DNA from: Acidimicrobiia bacterium
GTDB taxonomy: Bacteria > Actinomycetota > Acidimicrobiia > Acidimicrobiales > Poriferisodalaceae
Length of the DNA stretch: 64,000 bases
NCBI GenBank assembly: GCA_022822525.1
Contig: JAJEBN010000109.1
Span: 38,073 to 102,072, forward strand
Direction of reading: 5' to 3'
The notes beneath the pieces were generated by a model, which was not told where the DNA came from, searched no databases, and saw only the letters and a list, made by a program, of their open reading frames with translations. A program made the position numbers and the translations under genes. Numbering within the stretch: position 1 is the stretch's first letter; every line of letters begins with the position of its first letter. Shown here piece by piece: positions 43,242 to 51,528 of the stretch.

Positions 43242-44672
43242 TCAGCGTCGGTGCCAGGAGGCCCCGTCAGGACTGTCGGACACGACGATGCCGCTCGCGG
43301 CGAGTTCGTCGCGGATCCGATCAGCGGTCGAGAAGTCCCGCGCAGCACGCGCCGCCGCGCGCTCCGCGAGAAGCGCCTCGACCCCGTCATCTGTCAGACC
43401 CTCAACCGTCGCCGTCGCGTCGCCGTCCGGGCTCACGCTGATGCCCAGGACGCCGAGCAGATGCAACGCCGCGGCTGCCTCATGCCCGGCGCCGTCCCCG
43501 CCTGCATCGAACGCAGCATTGGCACGGCGCACCAGGCGGAAGACGACATCGAGCGCAGTCGGCGTGGAGAAGTCGTCATCCATGGCAGCGGCGAACGCGC
43601 GTGCGGCCTCGGCATCCAGCCCCGCTGCGGCGCCGCTCTCGATGTCGGGTCGCCGCACTGCGGCCCACGTCTGCGGTGAGATGCCGGCGGCGGCGGCGCG
43701 GCGAGCGAAGGCGTCGAGCCGCCCGACGGCACTGCGGGCCGCGTCGAGCGCCGCGGGACCCATCTCCATGGCTTTTCGGTAGTGGGTCTGCAGCACCAGC
43801 AATCGCACAGCGCGAGCGCCGGCCGCATCGATCGCGTCAGCAAGATGCGTGTAGTTGCCGAGGGACTTGGCCATCTTCTGGCTGCCGACATTGACCATGG
43901 CGCTGTGCACCCAGTAGCGGGCGAACGATTCGCCGGCCGCAGTCACCTGCGCCCATTCGTTCTGGTGATGCGGGAAGACCAGGTCGTCCCCCCCGCCGTG
44001 GATGTCGAAGCCGGGTCCGAGCGCGCTGAGCGACATCGCCACGCATTCGGTGTGCCAACCAGGCCGTCCCTCGCCCCATGGGGTGTCCCAGCGGGGCTCG
44101 CCCGGCTGGGCTGCCTTCCACAGTACGAAGTCGAGCGGGGAGCGCTTATCGGGATCGACGTCGATGCGCGCTCCCGCGTCCGCGGCGAGCTGCTCCAGGG
44201 TGCGACCGGCGAGCCGGCCGTAACCGGGGGCCGAGTCCACAGCGAAGTACACGCCCTTGCCTGCCACCTCGTAAGCAGCACCCATCGACAGCAATTCGGA
44301 GATCACGTCGATCATCTGGGAAATGAAGTGCGTGGCATGGGGCCGGGTGTGCGGCCGGAGCACGCCGAGCCGGTCCAACTCGGCGTCATACGCTGCGGTG
44401 AACTCCGCGGCCACGTCTGCCTCGGTGCGGTGCTCGCGCTGGGCGCGCTCCACGATCTTGTCGTCGATGTCGGTGACATTGGATGCCACCGTCACGTCGA
44501 ATCCGCACCACTCCAGGTACCGCCGGATGGTGTCGTAGGTCAGCGCAGTGCGGCCGTGGCCCAGGTGCGGCACGTCATAGACCGTCGGACCGCACACGTA
44601 CATCGAGACTTCGCCCGGCGTTCGCGGGACGAAGGCGGTCTTGCGCCGCGTCATCGTGTCGAAGATCTGCAA
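43242..44672 (-). CDS. cysS: Cysteinyl-tRNA synthetase
   Basis: A 476-residue class I synthetase. The HIGH-type motif is P-H-L-G-H-G (35-40). The zinc ligands that select cysteine are C27, C210, H235 and E239. The KMSKS loop reads K266-M-A-K-S270, a Ser-to-Ala variant. The start is TTG at 44672. An anticodon-binding helical bundle makes up the C-terminal third. MshC-type cysteine ligases share the fold, but length and C-terminal domain favour CysS. Confidence 0.93.
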   Translation of the reverse strand: MQIFDTMTRRKTAFVPRTPGEVSMYVCGPTVYDVPHLGHGRTALTYDTIRRYLEWCGFDVTVASNVTDIDDKIVERAQREHRTEADVAAEFTAAYDAELDRLGVLRPHTRPHATHFISQMIDVISELLSMGAAYEVAGKGVYFAVDSAPGYGRLAGRTLEQLAADAGARIDVDPDKRSPLDFVLWKAAQPGEPRWDTPWGEGRPGWHTECVAMSLSALGPGFDIHGGGDDLVFPHHQNEWAQVTAAGESFARYWVHSAMVNVGSQKMAKSLGNYTHLADAIDAAGARAVRLLVLQTHYRKAMEMGPAALDAARSAVGRLDAFARRAAAAGISPQTWAAVRRPDIESGAAAGLDAEAARAFAAAMDDDFSTPTALDVVFRLVRRANAAFDAGGDGAGHEAAAALHLLGVLGISVSPDGDATATVEGLTDDGVEALLAERAAARAARDFSTADRIRDELAASGIVVSDSPDGASWHRR

Positions 44673-44759
44673 AGTGCCGAGGGTCCCGATCGCGCTGCAA
44701 GGGTAGCGATGGTCCGGGCGGCGGCGCCGCAGGTTTTCTCGCAGGCCGCTGAGTACCCG

Positions 44760-45566
44760 CTACGACAGCTCGAGCTCGCCGAGCAGACTCGAGACGCCCC
44801 AGACAGACAGGTTGTGGACTGCGTGCAGAACGAGGCCGGCCCACCATCCGTAGCGCACGCGCGCGATCGTGAACATCAGGCCCAGCCACAGCTGCGGGCT
44901 GACGACGAGCGGCACCACGACCACCGCCGCGACTGACCAGCTCACGTCGTAGTTGCTGATGTGCACCAGCCCGAACGCGCCGAGCGCGATCCACATGGGC
45001 CAGCGCGGGTGCGCTTCCCACCAGCGGGCGACGGCTTCTTGCCACACGCGGCTCGCCGGTGCTGCATCGACGTCGCGGTCTCCCGCCGACGTGCCGGCGA
45101 TCAGCGACTGGATCCACAGAACGCCCGACGCCCCCAGAACTCCGCCGAACAGCGCGGCGACGGCCAGTGCCGCTCCGTCGCCGACCACGAAGTTGACGAA
45201 GCCGATCGCCCCGACGGACGCCAGCATCCCCAATCGGAGTCGGCCGGCCAGCGGGAGACGGAACAGGAACTCCTCCAGCACGGGAGCCAACAGCGCCACC
45301 AGCACGAACTGCTCGACCAGGGGGCGTTCGAGCAGCTCGTCCGCCAGCGTGTTCTCGAAGCCCACTCTTCCCGCTGCGAACGAGACCGCCAGCAGGGCGA
45401 TCGAACCGCCGAGACCGATGGCGAACAGCACCGCGAGTCCGGCCGGCCAGCGGCGCGGGGATGCCGAACGGTGCCAATCGGGCCACAACCCGAAGCGCGG
45501 ATTGACCGTGTTCCACACGCCCCCTGGCGCACCGGCGTCAGCGGGTGGAAACTCCGGGTTGCTCAA
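44760..45566 (-). CDS. CPBP family intramembrane glutamic protease
   Basis: A 268-residue polytopic membrane protein with the CPBP/Rce1-like motifs: E98-E99-x3-R103 (E-E-F-L-F-R), F-x3-H in F-G-L-V-H, and H-x3-N in H-A-V-H-N. These form the active site of intramembrane glutamyl proteases. The TTG at 45566 overlaps the stop of the upstream HTH gene by 4 bases (TTGA), so the two are translationally coupled. A hydrophilic insert rich in Ala/Asp separates the two halves near 165-200. Substrate unknown. Confidence 0.82.
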   Translation of the reverse strand: MSNPEFPPADAGAPGGVWNTVNPRFGLWPDWHRSASPRRWPAGLAVLFAIGLGGSIALLAVSFAAGRVGFENTLADELLERPLVEQFVLVALLAPVLEEFLFRLPLAGRLRLGMLASVGAIGFVNFVVGDGAALAVAALFGGVLGASGVLWIQSLIAGTSAGDRDVDAAPASRVWQEAVARWWEAHPRWPMWIALGAFGLVHISNYDVSWSVAAVVVVPLVVSPQLWLGLMFTIARVRYGWWAGLVLHAVHNLSVWGVSSLLGELELS

Positions 45567-45904
45567 GCGTCGTCGATCGCTTCGGATTCCTCGTCGAGGT
45601 CTGACAGGCGGGCCTCGGGATAGAGGTGTTCGAGGCTTCCCGGCTCGACCCTGCACTGCTCTACGAAGCTGTCGACATCGGATAGCCGCAGCCGGATCAC
45701 CCGGCCGAAGCGGTACGCCGGAACGTCACCGCGATCGATGAAGCGGTACAGCGTTCGCGTGGTGATGCCCATGCGATCGGCGGCCTTCAGCGTTGACAGC
45801 CAGATGATGTTCTCATAGGCAGCCTGGCCTGTTCCGCCGTCGTCTTCTGGATCCGTCGGCTCCTCGGGCATGATCGCTCCTTGCCGTCCCTTCGCCGTTG
45901 CCAT
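45563..45904 (-). CDS. Helix-turn-helix DNA-binding protein (BldC/excisionase-like)
   Basis: A 113-residue protein with a MerR-type excisionase HTH in the middle: L-S-T-L-K-A-A-D-R-M-G-I-T-T-R-T-L-Y-R-F-I-D-R-G, then V-P-A-Y-R-F-G-R-V-I-R-L-R. This is close to actinobacterial BldC. An acidic N-terminal segment precedes it; ATG 45871 is an alternative start. A near-palindrome GGCAGGA-A-TCCTGCC (45905-45919) abuts the start and may be an autoregulatory site. It is divergent from the Tad pilus operon and could control it. Confidence 0.82.
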   Translation of the reverse strand: MATAKGRQGAIMPEEPTDPEDDGGTGQAAYENIIWLSTLKAADRMGITTRTLYRFIDRGDVPAYRFGRVIRLRLSDVDSFVEQCRVEPGSLEHLYPEARLSDLDEESEAIDDA

Positions 45905-46088
45905 GGCAGGAATCCTGCCGATCTCTTGGTGGCAACGCTACTGGGCAGGCCACCGAGCATCGTGCATTTCGACATAGGTCGTTGATATTGCGCGCCATAC
46001 CGCCATACCCATTCAACATATTGACGATTTTTCCAAGTGTTTCGATAAATCTCTTGGTGTTTCATTTGGCCGTGGCTAGGTTCCCCAT
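45905..46088 (+). promoter_or_regulatory. Divergent intergenic region with candidate Tad operon promoter
   Basis: 184 AT-richer bases between the BldC-like gene and the Tad operon. A sigma70-type promoter is visible: TTGACG (46021-46026), 17-base spacer, GATAAA (46044-46049). The 11-base direct repeat ATCTCTTGGTG occurs at 45921-45931 and 46049-46059, and a GGCAGGA/TCCTGCC palindrome lies at 45905-45919. These are candidate operators, perhaps for the adjacent regulator. Confidence 0.45.
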
Positions 46089-46781
46089 GTGCCTCCCGAT
46101 CCCCTGCTGTCAGCCGGCCCCCGCGCTCCGATGCACGGGGCCGAGCCGCCGGGCGCCGCTGCCGCGTCGAGGCGCGCGCTTCGCATGCGAGTCGTCGGCG
46201 GTGCCACGCTGTGCGGAGCCGCTGCGCTGGGCTTGTGGTGGGCGTTCGAGCAGTCTGCGGCCGAGCCCCAGACGCGCTTCGCCATAGCGCGGACCCAGCT
46301 CGCGCCCGGCGTGATCGTCGAGGCTGCCGACGTTGCGCTCGTGCCGATCCGGCTGCCCGCCGAGGTGTCTGCCACGGTGTTCGACAACGGCGACGATGTC
46401 GTCGGCAGCCTCGTCGTGAGCACCGTGCACTCCGGAGAGCTGCTGGCACGCAGCGATCTGGCCGCGGCTCGATTCGCTCACTCAGCGCAGGGGGGCTACG
46501 CCGTCTCCGTCGAGCTCGACCGTCCTCGTGCGCTCAACGGACTGCTCGGTCCAGGCGAGCGGGTGGACGTGGTGGCCACCAATCACTCGGGGTCGACGAG
46601 CGCAACGGTCGTGGCCAGCGATGCCAGGGTGCTTGACGTCGACGACCGCTCCGACGCACAGCACGTCGCGGCGACCGTCACGATCACGCTGCAGGTGCCC
46701 GATCTCTCGGTCGCGGCCGAGCTGGCGGCAGCCGCAGATGCGGACGCCATCACGCTGATCCGCACGTGGGGCGTCCCGTGA
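46089..46781 (+). CDS. CpaB/RcpC-like SAF-domain pilus assembly protein
   Basis: A 230-residue protein with one N-terminal membrane helix (about 34-52) and a SAF domain (A-R-T-Q-L-A-P-G-V-I-V-E-A-A-D-V, then V-V-G-S-L-V-V-S-T-V-H-S-G-E-L-L). It matches CpaB/RcpC of Flp pilus systems. The start is GTG at 46089. It is first in a tightly packed Tad operon, 19 bases before cpaF. No CpaE/TadZ, secretin or prepilin peptidase is encoded nearby. Confidence 0.8.
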   Translation: MPPDPLLSAGPRAPMHGAEPPGAAAASRRALRMRVVGGATLCGAAALGLWWAFEQSAAEPQTRFAIARTQLAPGVIVEAADVALVPIRLPAEVSATVFDNGDDVVGSLVVSTVHSGELLARSDLAAARFAHSAQGGYAVSVELDRPRALNGLLGPGERVDVVATNHSGSTSATVVASDARVLDVDDRSDAQHVAATVTITLQVPDLSVAAELAAAADADAITLIRTWGVP

Positions 46782-46800
46782 TCCGGGGAGCGGTCGCGCC

Positions 46801-48108
46801 ATGAGCGAGCCCGACGCGCTCGCCGAGATCGAGCGTGCGGTGTCGGAACGGGCACGCCATGGCGGGGTGGACCCGCGCTCGCCAGAGGCGGGCGCTGCCA
46901 TCACGGCGCTGGCTCACGACGAGGTTCGGCGGTGGAATCTTGACTTCAAGCGCGGGGTTCGCAGCCGGGCCGTGACCGACGCCCATGCGCTTGCCGATCG
47001 GGTACGGCGTGACCTGCTGGGGTACGGGCCGCTCGAGGCGCTGCTTGGCGACGACGACGTGTGGGAGATCATGGTCAACGCCCCGCGCGAGATCTTCGTC
47101 AAACGCCACCGCGGTCCCTCCGGTCGCCACAGCGAGGTCTTCCACGACGGCGAGCACGTGCGGCGCACGCTCACGAGGATCATCGACGACGCCACCGCAT
47201 CGCATCGCAAGCTGGATCCCGCAGAGGGACTGCAGGATGCGCAGCTCGACGACGGCGCCAGGCTCCACATCGTCCACCCCGACATCGGTCGCGGCGGCAA
47301 CCTGATCTTCAACATCCGCAAGTTCACGGGGGTCCCGTTCTCGAGCCTGAACGACCTGGCGGCACACGGCACCCTGAGCGACGAGATCGCCGAATTCCTG
47401 CGTGCTGCGGTGCGCGCCCGTTTGTCGATCCTGTTCGCAGGGGCGCCCGGCAGCGGCAAGACGACGCTGCTGGGATGCTGCGCCGCCGAGCTCGACCCGC
47501 ACCTGCGCGTGGTCACCGCCGAGGAGGTGTTCGAGCTCGACATACCGCTGCCCAACGTCGCCGCCATGCAGACCCGACCGGGGCAAGTCGAGCGGGCACC
47601 GGTCGACCTGCGACGCCTGGTCACCGGCTTTCTGCGCATGGCACCGGATGTGGCGATCGTGGGCGAGGTCCGTGACCGCGAGGCCGTGCCGCTGCTGCTG
47701 ACGCTCTCCAGCGGCGTGACGGGATACGCCACCATCCATGCCGGTTCGGCCCGCCAAGCGCTCGGCAGGCTCCGGCTCATGTGCCAGCTCGCCCCCGAGG
47801 TCCGCGACATGCCGGTGGCAGCGATCACGCACCTCGTCGCCGAATCGATCGACCTGGTGGTGCACACCCGACGAGGTGCCCGAGGGGTGCACATCACCGA
47901 GATCGCTGCCACTGAAGCCCCCGGCAGCAGCGATGGCTCCGCGTTCGAGATGACACCGCTGTACGCCAACGAACGCTCCGGCGAGGTGGCGAGTCGCACG
48001 CGGGACGTGCCGCGGCGGATCGCCGCGCAGCTCGAGACCGCCGGTTTCGCCCTCGCCGATGCCGATGCCGATAGCTCCCGTGCGGTGCCCGCCGGGGCAG
48101 CTCCATGA
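46801..48108 (+). CDS. cpaF: CpaF/TadA-type pilus assembly ATPase
   Basis: A 435-residue secretion ATPase of the type II/IV (GspE/VirB11) superfamily. Walker A GAPGSGKT is at 214-221. The Asp box, His box (T-I-H-A-G-S) and E-V-R-D-R-E are present. It drives assembly of Flp/Tad pili. Its ATG at 46801 lies 19 bases after the CpaB-like gene, and its stop overlaps the tadB start by 4 bases. Confidence 0.93.
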   Translation: MSEPDALAEIERAVSERARHGGVDPRSPEAGAAITALAHDEVRRWNLDFKRGVRSRAVTDAHALADRVRRDLLGYGPLEALLGDDDVWEIMVNAPREIFVKRHRGPSGRHSEVFHDGEHVRRTLTRIIDDATASHRKLDPAEGLQDAQLDDGARLHIVHPDIGRGGNLIFNIRKFTGVPFSSLNDLAAHGTLSDEIAEFLRAAVRARLSILFAGAPGSGKTTLLGCCAAELDPHLRVVTAEEVFELDIPLPNVAAMQTRPGQVERAPVDLRRLVTGFLRMAPDVAIVGEVRDREAVPLLLTLSSGVTGYATIHAGSARQALGRLRLMCQLAPEVRDMPVAAITHLVAESIDLVVHTRRGARGVHITEIAATEAPGSSDGSAFEMTPLYANERSGEVASRTRDVPRRIAAQLETAGFALADADADSSRAVPAGAAP

Positions 48109-48962
48109 CTGCCATCGCCCTGGTGGCCTGCGGCACGCTCGGCATGTGGCTGCTGACGACCGCGCACGCCGGCACCTCGCTCGCCCCACACCGATGGCGG
48201 GCGATGCTGGTCCCACCGCCTGCGGCGGGCGCCGCAGCACCGCGGCGCGTGGTGCTGGGCACGCTCAGCGCCGTCGCCGCAGCACTCACGGGATGGGCCG
48301 CCGCCTGGGCACTGTTCGGAGGGTTCGCGGCACCGGCGCTGACCGCTGCCTGCTGCGCCGTCATGCCTGCGCGCGCGGCGGCGGATCGCCGTCGACGGCG
48401 GGCAGCGAATTCCCGGCAGGCGTGGCCGCGGCTGCTGGCAGAGATACGCATCGGGGTGACGCACCGCAACCAGTCGATCCCCGCAGCACTGTTCGCCGCG
48501 GGCACCAGCGCACCCGCGGACATGTCCCCCGCGTTCTCTGAAGCGGCTCGAACCTGGGCCTTGAGCACCGATTTCGAGGCATCGCTGCGTGTTCTGAAGC
48601 GCTCGCTCGCAGATCCGACTGCCGACGCCATCTGCGAGACGCTGCTGGCTGCCCACCAGATTGGCGGGGTGCGACTCGATGGTCGCCTGCGTGCGCTGGC
48701 TGAGGCCGCGCATTCCGAGGCCGCCGCCCGTTCCGATGCCCGCGCCAAGCTCGCCGGCGCCCGATTTGCGCGCAGCTTCGTTGCGCTCGTGCCCGGGTTC
48801 ATGGCCGTCATCGGCCTGAGCATCGGGCGCGGTCGGGAGGCCTACCAGGCGCCCGAGGGCCAGTGGCTCGTGGCGCTCAGCGTGCTTGCGGTGATCGGCT
48901 GCTGGCTGTGGGCGGGCCGGATCATGGCGCTGCCGCTGCGCAAGCGGGTCTTCGTGCAGTGA
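48105..48962 (+). CDS. TadB-like type II secretion F domain membrane protein
   Basis: A 285-residue inner-membrane platform protein with N-terminal helices near 5-20 and 45-80 and C-terminal helices near 225-270. The cytoplasmic T2SSF-type helical domain lies between (A-W-P-R-L-L-A-E-I-R-I-G-V). The start overlaps the cpaF stop by 4 bases (ATGA). With TadC it forms the membrane platform of the pilus machine. Confidence 0.85.
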   Translation: MTAIALVACGTLGMWLLTTAHAGTSLAPHRWRAMLVPPPAAGAAAPRRVVLGTLSAVAAALTGWAAAWALFGGFAAPALTAACCAVMPARAAADRRRRRAANSRQAWPRLLAEIRIGVTHRNQSIPAALFAAGTSAPADMSPAFSEAARTWALSTDFEASLRVLKRSLADPTADAICETLLAAHQIGGVRLDGRLRALAEAAHSEAAARSDARAKLAGARFARSFVALVPGFMAVIGLSIGRGREAYQAPEGQWLVALSVLAVIGCWLWAGRIMALPLRKRVFVQ

Positions 48963-49684
48963 TCGCCCGAACGGACGTGGCTGCGCGGGTCGTCGCCCGC
49001 ATCGACGCAGACTCCGAACTCGCCGCCCGGTTGGCGGCAGCCGACAGGGCTCTCACGCCGTCGGGCTTTCGCGCACGGCAGCTCGGCGGAGCCTTCGGGG
49101 CTCTTGCAGCCGGCGTGACAGCGCTCATCGTTGCGGGAGCACGTCCTGTGCTTGCGGTGGGCGGGGCGCTGGCGGCTGCCGGCACAGCATTCGGCGCCTT
49201 CGAGCATCGCTTGAACGCTCAGGGGACCGCCCGGCGGGCACACATCACCGAGGAATTGCCGATCGTCGCCGAGCACATCGGCATGCTGCTTGCCAGCGGC
49301 ATGTCGCTGACCGGTGCCCTGCGAGCCGCGGCACAGCGCGGGGCGGGTATCTGCGCTGCCGACCTCGAGCGAGTCACCGCCCGGGTGTCGGGCGGCATCT
49401 CAGTGGAGATGGCGCTGGCCGAATGGGCTGATGCCGCCGGCTCGGCTGAGATCCGCAGATTCGTCGGCGTGCTCACCCTGCATTCGGACGTGACCGACAT
49501 CGCTGCACTGGTGTCGGACGAGGCGCGCTCGGCCCGCATGGAAGCGCACCGTCGCCTCATCGAGCGCATCGAGCGTCGCAACGAGCAGGTGTGGATTCCC
49601 GTCACGGTCGCGGCGCTGGTTCCAGGAGCCGTGCTGCTGGCGATCCCCTTCAGCGATGCCCTGCGCGGATATGCGGCCCTGTGA
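48959..49684 (+). CDS. TadC-like type II secretion F domain membrane protein
   Basis: A 241-residue platform protein. GTG at 48959 overlaps the tadB stop (GTGA), which decides the start over longer frames. Hydrophobic segments occur near residues 45-80 and at the C terminus (about 210-230). The central T2SSF helices include E-E-L-P-I-V-A-E-H-I-G-M-L-L-A-S-G-M-S. It probably pairs with TadB. Confidence 0.85.
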   Translation: MIARTDVAARVVARIDADSELAARLAAADRALTPSGFRARQLGGAFGALAAGVTALIVAGARPVLAVGGALAAAGTAFGAFEHRLNAQGTARRAHITEELPIVAEHIGMLLASGMSLTGALRAAAQRGAGICAADLERVTARVSGGISVEMALAEWADAAGSAEIRRFVGVLTLHSDVTDIAALVSDEARSARMEAHRRLIERIERRNEQVWIPVTVAALVPGAVLLAIPFSDALRGYAAL

Positions 49685-49744
49685 CCGCCGCAGAACCCGG
49701 CGACGGCCCGATTCTCCCCCCAGATGCGAAAGAGAGGACACCTC

Positions 49745-50086
49745 ATGGACATGACAACGTTGGCCATGGAGAGCCAATTGGCTCTCGCGATGGCGCCCGA
49801 GTACGGCCTCGCCGCGCTCAGCGCAGTGTGTGCTGCCGGTGGCTTGCTCACCCCGGACGGCCACCGCAGTGCCCGCTTGCTGTGGTGCTGGCGCCGCAGG
49901 CCCATCCGGGACCCCACCCGCCGGCACGAGTCCAAGCGCAACGAGCGCGGCGAGGGAGTGATCTCCGCGGCAATCGCCGTGCTGATCATCGCCTCGCTGG
50001 GTGCACTCATGTGGGTCGGCTTCAAAGCGCTGTGGGAGAACGCCGAGGAGACGACCAATTCGGAAATCTCCAAGATCGGCAAGTGA
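49745..50086 (+). CDS. Putative Flp/Tad pilin-like protein
   Basis: A 113-residue small protein. The N terminus is predominantly hydrophobic. After a basic stretch (H-E-S-K-R-N-E-R-G-E-G) comes a 22-residue hydrophobic helix (V-I-S-A-A-I-A-V-L-I-I-A-S-L) and a short hydrophilic tail, the shape of a Flp pilin or TadE-type pseudopilin with a G-E processing site. The N-terminal portion is unusually long for a prepilin leader, so assignment is tentative. ATG 49745 follows GAGAGGA. It sits in the pilin position of the operon. Confidence 0.6.
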   Translation: MDMTTLAMESQLALAMAPEYGLAALSAVCAAGGLLTPDGHRSARLLWCWRRRPIRDPTRRHESKRNERGEGVISAAIAVLIIASLGALMWVGFKALWENAEETTNSEISKIGK

Positions 50087-50484
50087 TGCAGCCCCGCGGC
50101 GAGGACGGGGCCGGGCTCGTCGCGCTGCCGTGGAGCGTGCTGGCGTTCGGGGCGTTCCTGATGCTCGCGGTGCAGGTCGCCGTGCACCTCTATGCCACCT
50201 CGATCGTCACCGCAACCGGACACGAGGCAACGCGGCGTGCGGCGCTCGGCGGGGCGAGCCCGGCAGCTCGCGCCGATGCAGAGCGGTGGCTGCGTTCCAG
50301 CATCGGATCGTCGGTGGACGTCGAGTCGCTGCGTTGGAGCACGACCTCAGACCGCGTGACGCTGGACGTCGTGGTGCGACCCCCGAACCTGCTCTTGGAC
50401 CCAGCAGCACTCGCGGGGCTGCGGAACATCGAGCGCAGCTTCGAGATGCGCCGAGAGCTCGCTCGCTTCGGTCCGGCCGGCTGA
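50086..50484 (+). CDS. TadE-like pseudopilin
   Basis: A 132-residue protein with an N-terminal E-D-G-A-G segment followed by one membrane helix (about 10-35) and a mainly extracytoplasmic remainder. This is the TadE/TadF minor pseudopilin pattern. The ATG overlaps the preceding stop by one base (TGATG). No further function can be read from the sequence. Confidence 0.65.
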   Translation: MQPRGEDGAGLVALPWSVLAFGAFLMLAVQVAVHLYATSIVTATGHEATRRAALGGASPAARADAERWLRSSIGSSVDVESLRWSTTSDRVTLDVVVRPPNLLLDPAALAGLRNIERSFEMRRELARFGPAG

Positions 50485-50494
50485 GGACCGCACG

Positions 50495-50965
50495 GTGCTC
50501 GGTCGACGCGACGAATTCGGTCGACGCGACGAATCCGGTGTCGTCGGAGCGGAGGTGCTGCCGTTCGTGGTGCTGGTGTTCGTCGTCGGAACACTGGTGT
50601 TCGCCCAAGCCTGGGCGGCACTCGATGCCAAGCTGGCTGCGATCGCCGGTGCCAGCGAGGCCGCCCGGACTTTCGTCGAGTACCCCGGCCGGAGCTCAGC
50701 GGACGCCGCCGGCGCTGCTGTCGCCGCAGGCACCGCCGCCATCTCCGGCTACGGCATCAACGGCGATCGGGCGGTCGTTGCGCTCGGCAGTCCCCGACTG
50801 GGCCGTTGCATGCGGGTGACCTTCGAGGCCAGCCAGGAAGTCCCCCGGCTCGCCCTGCCGCAGCTGCGCCGGTCCCCGATGGTCGTGCGTGCTCGTGCCA
50901 GCGAGATCGTCGATCCGTTCCGGCACGGTCTCGGCGGGCAGGCGCCCTGCCCGACGCCGTCCTGA
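50495..50965 (+). CDS. TadE/TadF-like minor pseudopilin
   Basis: A 156-residue protein. A GTG start is followed by a duplicated G-R-R-D-E segment, then G-V-V-G-A-E-V-L-P-F-V-V-L-V-F-V, a TadE-type helix with a glutamate at its start, and an extracytoplasmic domain with two cysteines. The 5' end carries a short 18-base tandem duplication. It lies 10 bases after the previous pilus gene. Confidence 0.62.
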   Translation: MLGRRDEFGRRDESGVVGAEVLPFVVLVFVVGTLVFAQAWAALDAKLAAIAGASEAARTFVEYPGRSSADAAGAAVAAGTAAISGYGINGDRAVVALGSPRLGRCMRVTFEASQEVPRLALPQLRRSPMVVRARASEIVDPFRHGLGGQAPCPTPS

Positions 50966-50978
50966 ATGGCGCCCGAAC

Positions 50979-51455
50979 ATGAACCAGGGCGACAGCTCAA
51001 CCACGGTCAGCGGCGATCGCGACCGGGGCTCGGCACTGCTGCTGGTTCCGGTCGGCGTGCTGATCGTGACGCTGCTCGCGAGCATCACGGTGGACAGCGC
51101 CGCGGCCTTCGTCGCGCAGCGCGAAGCCACCGCCGCAGCGTCGTCGCTCGCGAACGATGTGCTCACGCTCGCTGTCGACGAGGCCGCCCTGCGGCGCCAC
51201 GGCGTCTACCGGCTGGATCCCGCCCAGCTCCGGCACCTGCGGCCATGGGCCGAGCGGGCGGCCTCCGATCGCCTGTCTGCGGTGTTCGAGCCCGGTTCGA
51301 TCTCGGTGGCCGTAACGCCGGTGGGGCCTGCGGCGGTGCGGGTCTCGGTGTCTGGCTCGGCACGACGGATCATCGGCTTGATCGGCAACGTCGGGGGCAC
51401 CGCGACGAGGCGCATCCAAGCCCACACGACGGGACGCATCCAGCTCTCGGGATGA
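50979..51455 (+). CDS. TadG/TadE-like pilus-associated membrane protein
   Basis: A 158-residue protein with D-R-D-R-G-S-A-L-L-L-V-P-V-G at its N terminus and a single helix to about residue 40, followed by an extracytoplasmic domain. The R-G-S-A pattern is common in TadE/TadG N termini. It is the last structural gene of the Tad operon, 13 bases after its neighbour. Family assignment is by pattern and context. Confidence 0.6.
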   Translation: MNQGDSSTTVSGDRDRGSALLLVPVGVLIVTLLASITVDSAAAFVAQREATAAASSLANDVLTLAVDEAALRRHGVYRLDPAQLRHLRPWAERAASDRLSAVFEPGSISVAVTPVGPAAVRVSVSGSARRIIGLIGNVGGTATRRIQAHTTGRIQLSG

Positions 51456-51528
51456 TCGGAGCGTCCGGACTCGCTGCGAACAATCAATTCGTTTGAGTTT
51501 GTTTCGTTATGTTTTGTATCTTTTCAGT

